This document shows positions 16,939 to 26,153 of a DNA stretch of 64,000 nucleotides, piece after piece. Under the pieces are notes generated by a model. The model saw nothing but the letters and a program-made list of their open reading frames with translations, searched no databases and was not told the DNA's origin. The position numbers and the translations under genes are program-made. The stretch's first letter is position 1. Every line of letters starts with the position of its first letter. The stretch spans positions 6,572,001 to 6,636,000 of the forward strand of contig NZ_CP009281.1 in the NCBI RefSeq assembly GCF_000758585.1, written 5' to 3'. The DNA is from Paenibacillus sp. FSL R5-0345 (lineage in GTDB: Bacteria; Bacillota; Bacilli; Paenibacillales; Paenibacillaceae).

Positions 16939-17616
16939 TTAAGATTCAGTACTACTGGCTTGTCGATACAGCTCACGGCTCTTATAACCCGCCCGTAGAA
17001 TCATCTTCATTTCCTCTTTACGCTTAGCTCTTGTTGCCTCTTGTTTGGCACTATAGACATATCGAGCCCAATCTTTACGATAGCCCGGGGTAAGCGATTG
17101 ATAGATGGTAAGAAGCTCCAGTGTACCTTTCAGATCTTCTTCCACATTTGGAATAAAAGAAATATAGTCATCCACAGATTGACTTGGGGTATTGGAAAGC
17201 TGACCTTTACCCTTAACATCCTCTTTTAACCCCACAACTGTAAAGACATCGTCTAATCCAACCATGCGTGCAAATTTAATATTACTGGTCCCGATATAGC
17301 CGTTCTCATCACTGCCCAGACCCTCTAGCAAGTCGTCACGATGAATAAAGGTCGGATACACTTTGTTTCCCTTTTTAGGATATGCCACAAAGAGATAGCC
17401 ATTCTTATGAAGATGCTGATGTTCTATCACACGGTTCACTAGTTCTTGTAAAGACGACATATCTAGTACAAAAGCAAATATAAGATCATATGCTTCATTT
17501 AGCGAAGTATCATAATCGGACAATTCAGCTAAATAATCAGAGCCCTCCGGTTTATTCAATATCGCTACTTGGTTGTATTTTTGTAAGTTCAGCTTTTCTA
17601 CGATTGTTTTAGTCAC
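16939..17616 (-). CDS. YdeI/OmpD-associated (bacteriocin-protection) family protein
   Basis: The 225-residue cytoplasmic protein has a C-terminal segment (about 150-215: EEDLKGTLELLTIYQSLTPGYRKDWARYVYSAKQEATRAKRKEEM) that matches the YdeI/OmpD-associated family. The N-terminal ~130 residues resemble a small alpha/beta domain also found in DUF3052-like proteins. The biochemical role is unknown. The start is a GTG after GGGGGATG. Confidence 0.75.
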   Translation of the reverse strand: MTKTIVEKLNLQKYNQVAILNKPEGSDYLAELSDYDTSLNEAYDLIFAFVLDMSSLQELVNRVIEHQHLHKNGYLFVAYPKKGNKVYPTFIHRDDLLEGLGSDENGYIGTSNIKFARMVGLDDVFTVVGLKEDVKGKGQLSNTPSQSVDDYISFIPNVEEDLKGTLELLTIYQSLTPGYRKDWARYVYSAKQEATRAKRKEEMKMILRAGYKSRELYRQASSTES

Positions 17617-17686
17617 TATGCTTCATCCCCCAAATATATTCGGACGCTTCTTCATCGTGATCATTATAGCCTAACCGCTACCTAAT

Positions 17687-18721
17687 CTAAAACATTCTAC
17701 GCGCCGTCACAAAACGCTTCTTCCACTTCTCACTCAGGGCTTCATAATGAACGCCTTTCTCTTTGGAATACGTATGCAATATCTGATTATTTCCCGCATA
17801 CATGGCAACATGACCAATCTCGAGACCACGTGCACTAAAGAACAATAAATCTCCTTTACGCAGCTCGTTGATCCCAACTTCCTTCCCTTCTTTGGCTTGA
17901 TTATAGGAGGTGCGCGGCAGATCCACCGACAATACATCCTCAAATAAATGCCCTACGAAAGAAGAGCAGTCGAATGTAGAAGTCTGGTTCGTTGCTGCAC
18001 CAAATTCATAAGGGGTTCCCAGATACTTCTCGCCGTAAGCAAGCAGTGCGCTTCCCTGTTTCTCAGCGAGCGACTCACTAGTATAATTGCTATATTTGGG
18101 TTTAGCAGATATGTATCCCGTCTTGTTGTCTTGCGTTCGCACTTCTAACCAGAAAGCATCCACTTCCCTAATCACATGTACCTTCTCACCTGCAGACAAC
18201 ATTTGCTGAACACCTGATTGGTCCGATGAATTTGGCGAACTGCGCAGGTTAACCCCATAAAGAATCGTTGTATCGTAATTCATCGCTGAGTAGATGCGGA
18301 CTGTCCGAGTACTAGCCTCCCATTTCACGGTGCTACCTAGAGCCTCGCTGACAAAACGCAGCGGCATCATCGTATTACCACCGACGACCTGACCCGGAAC
18401 GGTTAAGCTTAAGGCTTGTCCATTTTTGTTCGCGGTTAAATCTCCTATTTGATAAGTCAGTACCAGCGTTCCCTTAGTGGCCTTCACTGTTTTGGTATCG
18501 TTGTTCCATGAGATTGTTGCTCCCTGTTCTTCAAACAGCTTGCGCATGGGAACCAGCGTTGTACCGTTTATGAGCAAGGGCTGAACCTCTAATTCAAGCT
18601 GTCGATCGTCCAGAAAAACACCCGTAACCTGATTCTGAGGCGTTACCGCCGCATGGGCTGGAGCTGTATAGAGTATAGATGTGAGTAGTACAAGTAGTGT
18701 GGCTTTCTTATGAATCTTCAT
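17687..18721 (-). CDS. Secreted NlpC/P60 cell-wall hydrolase with copper amine oxidase and SH3 domains
   Basis: The 344-residue protein has a signal peptide (MKIHKKATLLVLLTSILYTAPAHA). Next come a copper-amine-oxidase N-terminal domain (about 35-145), a bacterial SH3-like domain (about 150-205, YGVNLRSSPNSSDQ) and a C-terminal NlpC/P60 domain. The catalytic triad is visible: Cys in STFDCSSFVGHLF, His in IGHVAMYAG and His in ILHTYS. It probably cleaves peptidoglycan stem peptides. The start at 18721 follows GAGGTGAT; an upstream ATG is unsupported. Confidence 0.94.
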   Translation of the reverse strand: MKIHKKATLLVLLTSILYTAPAHAAVTPQNQVTGVFLDDRQLELEVQPLLINGTTLVPMRKLFEEQGATISWNNDTKTVKATKGTLVLTYQIGDLTANKNGQALSLTVPGQVVGGNTMMPLRFVSEALGSTVKWEASTRTVRIYSAMNYDTTILYGVNLRSSPNSSDQSGVQQMLSAGEKVHVIREVDAFWLEVRTQDNKTGYISAKPKYSNYTSESLAEKQGSALLAYGEKYLGTPYEFGAATNQTSTFDCSSFVGHLFEDVLSVDLPRTSYNQAKEGKEVGINELRKGDLLFFSARGLEIGHVAMYAGNNQILHTYSKEKGVHYEALSEKWKKRFVTARRMF

Positions 18722-18830
18722 GATGTCATCACCTCGTTGATTGATACGTTCATATACTATTACTAAAATTAGGATCATTAGTTTTGTTACAATTTTTGGG
18801 GTTGGCGTCTAACTACAGTTCAAACCATGT

Positions 18831-18874
18831 AAAAAAAGAGGACTGCGGTCACCTTTCGGTGCCACAGCCCTCTT
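18831..18874 (-). terminator. Terminator after the RidA-family gene
   Basis: The stem AAGAGGGCTGTGGCACC / GGTGACCGCAGTCCTCTT with a GAAA loop is followed by a T-run on the minus strand. Confidence 0.9.
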
Positions 18875-18875
18875 G

Positions 18876-19331
18876 TTAATCCACTTCAAAAATGGAATCA
18901 ATGATGATCGGAAGATTATCTCTTACAGAAACAGCGCCCAATACCGAACGTGCATGACTGCCTTTGTCTCCGAATACCTCCAGCATTAAATCAGAACAAC
19001 CATTGAGTACTTTATGATGTTCTTCGAATAAGGGATCGGCATTCACAAATCCTTGAATTTTGATCACTCGCTTCACTTTATCCAAGGAGCCTAAAGCTGA
19101 CTCAAGGACGGCAAGAATCTCAACCCCTGTCTGACGTGCATAATGATAGCCTTCTTCGGTAGTGAAATCTTGGCCCAGCTTCCCTTTGGGATCTCCGGCT
19201 GGTCCTTTGCCCGATACAAAACATAATCCATTAACAATGACGTAGTTAGCATACTTTGCCGCCGGTTCACTAGCACTTGGCAGGACAATACCTAATTCTT
19301 CAAGTCTGTCCGCTATGATTCGATCCGTCAC
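18876..19331 (-). CDS. RidA (YjgF/YER057c) family protein
   Basis: The 151-residue protein resembles the RidA-like branch that begins with TDRIIADRLEELGI and carries YANYVIVNGLCFVSGKGP. Members deaminate reactive enamine/imine intermediates or bind small ligands; the canonical catalytic Arg cannot be placed with certainty here. The GTG at 19331 follows GGAGGGGG and is preferred over an upstream TTG. It may form a unit with the luciferase-like oxidoreductase gene 71 bp upstream. Confidence 0.85.
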   Translation of the reverse strand: MTDRIIADRLEELGIVLPSASEPAAKYANYVIVNGLCFVSGKGPAGDPKGKLGQDFTTEEGYHYARQTGVEILAVLESALGSLDKVKRVIKIQGFVNADPLFEEHHKVLNGCSDLMLEVFGDKGSHARSVLGAVSVRDNLPIIIDSIFEVD

Positions 19332-19402
19332 TTCAGTATCCCCCTCCAATTCACAACAGCTTCAATAAATTGGTAAGATCATACTAGTTAATCTAAATGG
19401 GG

Positions 19403-20467
19403 TCAATCCTCTTTTGCTTCAACCTCTGCTTCCCATCTCGATATCTCAGCTCGAACAATGGGTGCTACTTCAGTACCCAATAGCTCAATAGCTTTCATTA
19501 CATCCTTATGAGGCATCGTACCTAGCGGTACATGCAGCATAAAGCGTGTAATCCCTACGTGTTTGCGTAGGTGAATGATTTTTTCAGCAACAGTATCTGG
19601 ATCTCCCACATATAAAGCGCCTTCGAATCTGCGAGCCGCATCATAGCTCGCCCGACTATAATGACCCCAGCCGCGTTCCCGGCCAATCACATTCATGCTG
19701 GCCTGTGTAGAAGGAAAGAACATATCGGCAGCAAGCTGATTATCTTCTGCGATAAAGCCGTGTGAGTGTGAGGCAACCGGGAGCTTCGATACATCATGTC
19801 CTGCTTGGGCTGCCGCTTTCTTATAGAGCTTCACCAGTGGAGCAAACTGCAGCGGACTGCCTCCGATAATCGCGAGCACAAGTGGTAACCCGAGCAGGCC
19901 AGCACGAATCACAGATTCTGTATTGCCGCCACTGCCAATCCATACGGGCAGAGGATTCTGAACGGGGCGCGGATAAATCCCCAGATTATTAATGGATGGA
20001 CGATGATTTCCACTCCAGGTTACTTTTTCGGATGCCGTTAACTTTAACAACAGGTCCAGCTTCTCATCGAATAACTCATCGTAGTCATTTAAATCGTATC
20101 CAAAGAGCGGGAAAGATTCGATAAAGGAACCCCGGCCTGCCATGATTTCCGCTCGTCCATTTGAGATTCCATCGAGTGTTGCGAAATCCTGAAATACACG
20201 TACTGGATCAGCAGAGGACAGCACGGTTACCGCACTGGTCAACCGAATTCGTGTCGTCTGTGAGGCAGCCGCAGCCAGCAAAACTGCTGGAGAAGATGCG
20301 GCATAATCTTTTCGATGATGCTCACCCACACCAAATATATCTAAGCCCACCTTATCCGCAAGAACAATCTCCTCTACTACCTCGCGCAATCGCTCCGCAT
20401 GACTTATTAATTCACCCGTTTGAACATCCGGTGTTGTTTCTACGAACGTACTGATTCCTATTTCCAC
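19403..20467 (-). CDS. LLM-class flavin-dependent oxidoreductase (bacterial luciferase-like)
   Basis: The 354-residue TIM-barrel protein belongs to the luciferase-like monooxygenase family. Family motifs include GVGEHHRKDYAASSPAVLLA near 45-65, LTSAVTVLSSADPVRVFQDFATLD near 75-100, and PVWIGSGGNTESV near 175. It is probably a reduced-flavin-dependent monooxygenase; the substrate is unknown. The start is a GTG behind AAGGGGGA. A perfect 22-bp palindrome lies between it and the divergent GGDEF-EAL gene. Confidence 0.9.
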   Translation of the reverse strand: MEIGISTFVETTPDVQTGELISHAERLREVVEEIVLADKVGLDIFGVGEHHRKDYAASSPAVLLAAAASQTTRIRLTSAVTVLSSADPVRVFQDFATLDGISNGRAEIMAGRGSFIESFPLFGYDLNDYDELFDEKLDLLLKLTASEKVTWSGNHRPSINNLGIYPRPVQNPLPVWIGSGGNTESVIRAGLLGLPLVLAIIGGSPLQFAPLVKLYKKAAAQAGHDVSKLPVASHSHGFIAEDNQLAADMFFPSTQASMNVIGRERGWGHYSRASYDAARRFEGALYVGDPDTVAEKIIHLRKHVGITRFMLHVPLGTMPHKDVMKAIELLGTEVAPIVRAEISRWEAEVEAKED

Positions 20468-20541
20468 TTACAAATCCCCCTTAACTATAATTTTCTCTTC
20501 GAGTTGTTTGTTTGATTATAACACAAGTTACGGTCAAGTAT

Positions 20542-20563
20542 AGCTAGGCATTAATGCCTAGCT
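20542..20563. promoter_or_regulatory. 22-bp perfect palindrome in the divergent LLM / GGDEF-EAL intergenic region
   Basis: The half-site AGCTAGGCATT is followed directly by its complement AATGCCTAGCT. The location between two divergent genes and the full symmetry fit a dimeric repressor site better than a terminator, because no T-run follows on either side. Confidence 0.45.
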
Positions 20564-20686
20564 CCAGCTTGTCCAAAAACCTATTCTTAAAATTTGCAGA
20601 ACATCACTGACAAATAGAGGATTTTGATGAAATATGTTGAAATGATCTAAAACAAGTAGCTTTCATGCTTGATATAGGAGGGACAT

Positions 20687-22408
20687 ATGCTTCAAAGAAA
20701 CAAACACAAAAATTCCATAACGAAACAAACCTTCAACCCTGTTCGGGGCTCCTTAAAAATCGCCGTAATATATTTTATTGTAGGGTGCTTATGGATCCCC
20801 ATAACAGATAAGGCCGTTTCCGCTTTTACGCGAGATCCGGAGTGGATAAGACTTATTAATATAATTAAAGGCTGGTTCTTTGTCCTCATAACAGCTTTGC
20901 TTATCTATGCATTAATTCTAGGTACTCTGAAACGGATTAAAAGGATTGAGAAGAAACTGGATCTTGCCTATAGGGATAGGGTGAGCGCCCACGAAAATTT
21001 AGAAGCCGCCTATGAGGAAATCACAGCTACGGAAGAAGAACTCAGACAGCAATATGATCAGCTTATTGAGAATCAAGAGAAGCTAACCCTGAATGAAGAA
21101 AGAATGCATTACCTGGCGTATCATGATCTATTAACCGGCCTGCCTAATAAATTAGCTTTTTATGAGAATGGGCCTCGCATTTTGAAACTGAACAACATTG
21201 CAGCCTTAATGTTCATCGACATTGATTACTTCAAATATGTTAATGATACGATGGGCCATGAATTTGGCGATAGGCTAATTGTTAAGGTTAGTGAGAGGTT
21301 GGTGTCCCTGGTTGGGAGCAGTGGTGAAGTGTATCGTTTCGCTGGGGATGAATTTATCGTTCTTTTATATTCTATCGAGAACAGTCAGTGCATAACTAGC
21401 GTAGCCTCCCACATTATTGCCGGTTTTAAAGATGCGATTGAGATGGACGACAGTCTGTTGCATGTTAGCCTAAGCATCGGAATCAGTACTCACCCTGATC
21501 ATGGCAGTAATATTATGGAGCTCCTTAAATCCGCAGACATCGCTATGTATAAAGCTAAAGACGCCGGCAAGGGCCAAATTATTGTGTTTGATCAACCGTT
21601 GAATGATACCTTCACTGAGCGAATGAACATTGAGAAGCAGTTATACAGTGCTTTAGAGAACAATGAGCTGGAAGTATTCTATCAACCCCAGATTGATCTG
21701 ACTCAGAATAGGGTGACAGGACTAGAGGCTCTTATGCGCTGGAACAATCCTATACTAGGCATGGTACCTCCAGACAAGTTTATCAAAATAGCAGAGGATT
21801 CCCATCTCATCATTCCTCTTGGAGCGTGGGTGCTCAGAACAGCCTGTACCTTTTTGAAAAACCTTCATGAACAAGGATTATCACATCTAACGATGTCTGT
21901 TAACATTTCAATGCTGCAGCTACTGCAAAGCGACTTCAATGAGCTAGTTCTTGACACCTTGCAAGCTTCCGGGCTAGAGCCTGAATACTTAGAGCTAGAG
22001 ATTACAGAGAGTGTTCTGGTTGAATCCTACGAATATGTGAGCAGTAAGCTGACTGAACTCAGAGCTCACAACATCAAAATTGCATTGGACGACTTTGGTA
22101 CCGGGTATTCCTCCTTAAGTTATCTTACACATATGCCGATCTCTACTTTGAAAATAGACAAGTCCTTTATTGATTCCATTCGAACAGGGACACATCAAGC
22201 CGTTCTCGTTGAACAAATTATTATGATTGGTAAACGCATGAATATGTGTGTGATTGCAGAAGGTGTGGAGCAAACCGTACAACTCGATTATCTACAAGAG
22301 CAAGGCTGCGATAAAATTCAAGGTTACTTGTTCAGTAAGCCACAGTCCGCACAGAGTGTAAAAGAGCTGCTAACCGAGTGGGAGAAAATTTCAAGCTTAA
22401 GCCAATAA
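20687..22408 (+). CDS. Membrane-bound GGDEF-EAL protein (c-di-GMP turnover)
   Basis: The 573-residue protein has two membrane segments in residues 25-90, a coiled coil (about 95-145), a GGDEF domain (about 150-305) and an EAL domain (about 325-565). The EAL catalytic set is intact (GLEALMRW, VNIS, EITES, LDDFGTGYSS, KIDKSF, AEGVE), so phosphodiesterase activity is likely. The GGDEF motif reads AGDEF and lacks an upstream RxxD inhibitory site, so that domain may bind GTP and regulate instead. The ribosome site is AGGAGGG. A second GGDEF gene follows 39 bp downstream. Confidence 0.94.
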   Translation: MLQRNKHKNSITKQTFNPVRGSLKIAVIYFIVGCLWIPITDKAVSAFTRDPEWIRLINIIKGWFFVLITALLIYALILGTLKRIKRIEKKLDLAYRDRVSAHENLEAAYEEITATEEELRQQYDQLIENQEKLTLNEERMHYLAYHDLLTGLPNKLAFYENGPRILKLNNIAALMFIDIDYFKYVNDTMGHEFGDRLIVKVSERLVSLVGSSGEVYRFAGDEFIVLLYSIENSQCITSVASHIIAGFKDAIEMDDSLLHVSLSIGISTHPDHGSNIMELLKSADIAMYKAKDAGKGQIIVFDQPLNDTFTERMNIEKQLYSALENNELEVFYQPQIDLTQNRVTGLEALMRWNNPILGMVPPDKFIKIAEDSHLIIPLGAWVLRTACTFLKNLHEQGLSHLTMSVNISMLQLLQSDFNELVLDTLQASGLEPEYLELEITESVLVESYEYVSSKLTELRAHNIKIALDDFGTGYSSLSYLTHMPISTLKIDKSFIDSIRTGTHQAVLVEQIIMIGKRMNMCVIAEGVEQTVQLDYLQEQGCDKIQGYLFSKPQSAQSVKELLTEWEKISSLSQ

Positions 22409-22447
22409 AGATGAACCTATTTTTTTATATAAGAAGGTGTTACCTAA

Positions 22448-24112
22448 TTGAATGTCATGACATGGATTGACCTATCATTATTCTTCGTTCTGTTCGCTCT
22501 ATTCATCTACATATTTATTTCCGTAACAATCACTAACTTACATAAGGTGTACTTGATTTTTCATTTTACTATGATGCTATGGCCCTTCTGTCAATTTGCT
22601 CTCAAAACTACAGCTGATCCCAAAGTTCAATTGTTTTATGTAAAGCTCGCTTTTATTGACTCGATCCTGTTAACGATTGGATGGCTTCTTTTTACGATAT
22701 TCCTCACTGGGAAATCATACCTCCTTCGAAAAAAGAAAACGCTAATCCTATACATTATCGCGGCATTGATCTTAATAGGCGTGATCGTCAATCCGAAGCA
22801 AAGCTTTGTACTGCCTATGCATGGTGGATATGTTGAAAGATCCTATGGACCGCTTTTTTGGCTGTTTATTCTCTTCTTAATCACCACCATTATTATTTCT
22901 CTGTATATCATCTATTCAGCGCTTATATCAAACGCCACCCAGCGGATCAAAAAACAGGTTACTCATGTACTCAAGGGTGTACTAGTGTTGACTGTATTTG
23001 TATTACTGGATGTCTTTCTTAATGTGGTGCTGTTTAAATCTCAGCCGGTTATTCCAGGGATGACCTCACTAGGAATACTAATTTCTGCTATCTTTTTCGT
23101 TATTGCCATTCATCGTGATAAAATATTTGATCTCGTAACCATCGCCCATCAGGATATCATTGACACACTCACACAAGGAATTCTTGTACTGGATGATAAT
23201 GAAACTGTGGTAGAGATTAATCGATCACTTTTGCCAAAAATCAACCTACAGATTGGTGATCCCTTCGACTTATCGACGCTAACACCTATGGAGCAGACTG
23301 CCAGCGCTTTCCGATTGTTTCAACATACATATCTTAAACAGCCCATGGAGAGAACCGAAGTTGAAGTATTCTACACCTCGCTCCAAGCATACATCAATAT
23401 TACAGCGGCACCAATTATCGTAGGCGAGATCATGGTTGGACGGATTCTCACCTTTCAGGATAGAAGCGAGCTGCATCGCCTCATTGCTGAGACTAATCAT
23501 CAGAACGAGATCTTGCAAGAGCGCAATCTGGCATTAATTCAAATCCAAAATGAGCTTTCTCAGACCAACCAAAAACTTAAGCAGATGGCCATAACCGACA
23601 GCTTAACAGGTTGTTATAACCGTCATTACTTAACACAGCACTTAGAGCATGAGATCATAGAAAACATGATATTGAAGCAGCCTTTTGCCATCATTCTACT
23701 GGATATCGACTTTTTCAAAACGGTGAATGACAATTACGGCCATTTAGTCGGCGATGTTGTAATTTGCAGTACGGTAGAGGTCATTAAGCAATCGCTGAGG
23801 GAGACGGATATCCTGGCACGGTATGGCGGAGAAGAGTTTATCGTTTATTTACCAAATACGAACCATACACAAGCAAACCGCTGGGCAGAGCATATTAAGT
23901 TCATGATAGAGGCCAATAAAGTACATGTGGATGAGGTTGCTCATTCTGTATCCATTACTGTAAGCATGGGGCTATTATCTATTAATAATTTTGCGGAGCA
24001 GTATATAGAAAGCCCGACCAATCAACTAAATGATTTATTCGAATCTGTGGACAAAGCCTTATATCAAGCCAAAAATGCAGGACGAAACCAAATTGTTGAG
24101 ATCATAAGATGA
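22448..24112 (+). CDS. 7TM-PAS-GGDEF diguanylate cyclase
   Basis: The 554-residue protein has about seven N-terminal membrane segments (residues 1-225), like the N-terminal 7TM module of some sensor kinases. A PAS domain follows (about 240-345), then a coiled coil and a C-terminal GGDEF domain (about 385-550). The motif is GGEEF, with the RETD inhibitory site five residues before it, so it should be an active, feedback-inhibited cyclase making c-di-GMP. The start is TTG after AAGGTG. It is likely co-transcribed with the GGDEF-EAL gene. Confidence 0.93.
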   Translation: MNVMTWIDLSLFFVLFALFIYIFISVTITNLHKVYLIFHFTMMLWPFCQFALKTTADPKVQLFYVKLAFIDSILLTIGWLLFTIFLTGKSYLLRKKKTLILYIIAALILIGVIVNPKQSFVLPMHGGYVERSYGPLFWLFILFLITTIIISLYIIYSALISNATQRIKKQVTHVLKGVLVLTVFVLLDVFLNVVLFKSQPVIPGMTSLGILISAIFFVIAIHRDKIFDLVTIAHQDIIDTLTQGILVLDDNETVVEINRSLLPKINLQIGDPFDLSTLTPMEQTASAFRLFQHTYLKQPMERTEVEVFYTSLQAYINITAAPIIVGEIMVGRILTFQDRSELHRLIAETNHQNEILQERNLALIQIQNELSQTNQKLKQMAITDSLTGCYNRHYLTQHLEHEIIENMILKQPFAIILLDIDFFKTVNDNYGHLVGDVVICSTVEVIKQSLRETDILARYGGEEFIVYLPNTNHTQANRWAEHIKFMIEANKVHVDEVAHSVSITVSMGLLSINNFAEQYIESPTNQLNDLFESVDKALYQAKNAGRNQIVEIIR

Positions 24113-24132
24113 CGCGTGTTCAAATACTGTCA

Positions 24133-24186
24133 CAAAAAAAAGAATCAGCCTACTTCTATCGAAGGTAAGCTGATTCTTTCTTTTTA
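24133..24186. terminator. Bidirectional terminator between the GGDEF gene and phnA
   Basis: AAAGAATCAGC pairs with GCTGATTCTTT, with an inner TTC/GAA, and A/T tracts on both sides between convergent genes. Confidence 0.9.
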
Positions 24187-24525
24187 TATCTTTTTAACAA
24201 ATTCAGATTTTAATTTCATAGCTCCAAATCCGTCAATTTTGCAATCAATATCATGATCTCCGTCCACTAAACGGATGTTTTTAACTTTGGTACCAATCTT
24301 CAGAACGGATGAGCTTCCTTTTACCTTAAGGTCTTTGATTACAGTTACTGAGTCACCGTCGTTTAATACATTGCCGTTGGCATCTTTGATAACCTTTTGA
24401 TCTTCACTATTCTCAGACTCTGATTCTAATGTCCACTCATGTGCACATTCCGGGCAAACTAGTAGACTTCCATCTTCATAAGTGTACTCAGAATTACATT
24501 TCGGGCAGTTTGGTAAATTAGACAT
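24184..24525 (-). CDS. phnA: PhnA/YjdM family zinc-ribbon protein
   Basis: The 113-residue protein has an N-terminal zinc ribbon with CPKC and CPEC pairs (residues 7-30). The typical C-terminal PhnA domain follows (DANGNVLNDGDSVTVIKDLKVKGSS...). The family was named after phosphonate metabolism, but a direct role is doubtful. The ribosome site is GGAGAAA; a single-gene unit. Confidence 0.95.
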   Translation of the reverse strand: MSNLPNCPKCNSEYTYEDGSLLVCPECAHEWTLESESENSEDQKVIKDANGNVLNDGDSVTVIKDLKVKGSSSVLKIGTKVKNIRLVDGDHDIDCKIDGFGAMKLKSEFVKKI

Positions 24526-24757
24526 CGTTTCATTTTCTCCAATCGTAGTTCAAATTCTAGCTGTCTTACGGCTAACCTATAAAAGTATATTTCATATCCA
24601 GTAAGGATTCCACTATTTCGAAACAGTAATGTAATTTTGCTCTACACTTCCTAATTCCCGCATACAATAGACTACTAAATATTATCTTGTATATATTTTC
24701 GCAATTGACTATGATAATAATGTCAAATTTTCATGTAAATACATAGGAGAGTGAACA

Positions 24758-25096
24758 ATGATTAGTCAAAGAAGTGTCGCATTTTCCATTATATTGTCAT
24801 TAATTACATGTGGAATATACGGAATATTTTGGTTTATTGCTCTAACCAATGACGTAGGGAAGCTAAGCGGAGACTACACATTTACAGGAGGAAAGCATTT
24901 CCTTCTGACATTGATTACTTGCGGGATATGGAGCCTTGTTTGGGCCTATCAGATCGGTAAACATGTTGCAGAAGCTCAAAGACAACGTGGCCAACTCGTA
25001 TCCGATAATTCAGCTCTTTATGTGATCCTTACAATCTTTAGTTTTGGTATTGTCACATACGCTTTGGTGCAATCAGATGTTAATAAATTGGTCTAA
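24758..25096 (+). CDS. DUF4234 membrane protein
   Basis: The 112-residue protein has three membrane segments and the repeated TCGIYGIFW / TCGIWSLVW motif typical of DUF4234. The function is unknown. The ATG follows AGGAGAG. The next gene (DUF2752) overlaps its end, a common pairing that suggests joint function in the membrane. Confidence 0.9.
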   Translation: MISQRSVAFSIILSLITCGIYGIFWFIALTNDVGKLSGDYTFTGGKHFLLTLITCGIWSLVWAYQIGKHVAEAQRQRGQLVSDNSALYVILTIFSFGIVTYALVQSDVNKLV

Positions 25097-25487
25097 TTTA
25101 ACTAATTATAAGAGGACACACCCTAAACTATTTTGGAGTGTGTCCTTAAGTCTCCTAGGCTTACTATATTTCACCGTATGGATGCCCTTAACCAATATGG
25201 GTATACCTTGTTTATTTCATGAGTGGACTGGATTTTATTGTCCGGGATGTGGAATCACAAGAGTTATTCTATCGTTGTTGAGATTCGACTTCGTTCAAGC
25301 GTTCAGATTTAACCCGTTGCTATTTGTTCTAGCACCTCTGTATATGCTGTACTTGTTCACTGAGAAAAAGCGTATCCAGCCTCTTAGCCATGTAATTATG
25401 GCTGCGATGTTGATCCTGACTGTTACATTTGGAGTACTGAGAAATTTCCCGCTATTTGATTATTTGGCCCCTACAGTAATTCGTTAG
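25077..25487 (+). CDS. DUF2752 membrane protein
   Basis: The 136-residue protein has three membrane segments and the DUF2752 signature FYCPGCGITR near residue 55, with two conserved cysteines. The start is uncertain: the ATG at 25077 overlaps the DUF4234 gene by 20 bp and would be translationally coupled, and no start with a clear ribosome site exists further in. The gene converges with the response regulator gene with only 3 bp between stops. Confidence 0.85.
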   Translation: MLINWSNLTNYKRTHPKLFWSVSLSLLGLLYFTVWMPLTNMGIPCLFHEWTGFYCPGCGITRVILSLLRFDFVQAFRFNPLLFVLAPLYMLYLFTEKKRIQPLSHVIMAAMLILTVTFGVLRNFPLFDYLAPTVIR

Positions 25488-25490
25488 CAT

Positions 25491-26153
25491 CTACAACGGA
25501 TACATCATAGCTTGAAGCCGCACAATCGCCTGAGCCCGGTCAACCACCTCTAATTTGCTATAAAGATTGCTAATATAATTACGCGCTGTTCCCTCCGCGA
25601 TATGCAGTGTATCGGCAATTTCGCGGTTATTGAGTCCCCGGATAATGAGCTGCGCCAGCTCCTCTTCTCGTTCTGTCAGACTCATACCACCCACATTGGA
25701 TCTTTGCCGGTGTTCATACTCTTCCGTCAATCTATTCATCCTCGTCGCCAATTTGGCCGCTACCGGGGCTGGCAGAATAAATTGCCCTGATATCGTATCA
25801 CGGATCGAGGCAATCATTTTGTCTGCATCCATATCCTTCAGCATATAGCCGCTTGCTCCGAATGCCATGCCCTCAACAATATAATCGGTCTCTATAAAAG
25901 TGGTCAAAATCAGAATGAATATATCCGGACGAATCTGCTTGATTCGTTTTAATGCACTGATCCCGTTCATAATTGGCATTTGAACATCAAGCAGTACCAG
26001 GTCGGGCTGGAATACTTCCACCATCTCACAGGCCTCTTCCCCGTTCTTGGCAGCACCGACTACCTCCATATCATCCTCCAGATCCAGAATGGTGCGGAGT
26101 CCTTCACGCGTCAACAATTGATCATCGGCAATTACAATCTTTATCTTATTCAT
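25491..26153 (-). CDS. NarL/FixJ-family response regulator
   Basis: The 220-residue regulator has a receiver domain (acidic pair ADD, phospho-acceptor in PDLVLLDVQMPI, Lys in YMLKD) and a LuxR-type HTH (LTEREEELAQLIIRGLNNREIADTLHIAEGTARNYISNLYSKLEV). Its start codon overlaps the stop of the giant kinase gene by 4 bp, so it is the probable phosphorylation partner of that kinase. Confidence 0.95.
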   Translation of the reverse strand: MNKIKIVIADDQLLTREGLRTILDLEDDMEVVGAAKNGEEACEMVEVFQPDLVLLDVQMPIMNGISALKRIKQIRPDIFILILTTFIETDYIVEGMAFGASGYMLKDMDADKMIASIRDTISGQFILPAPVAAKLATRMNRLTEEYEHRQRSNVGGMSLTEREEELAQLIIRGLNNREIADTLHIAEGTARNYISNLYSKLEVVDRAQAIVRLQAMMYPL

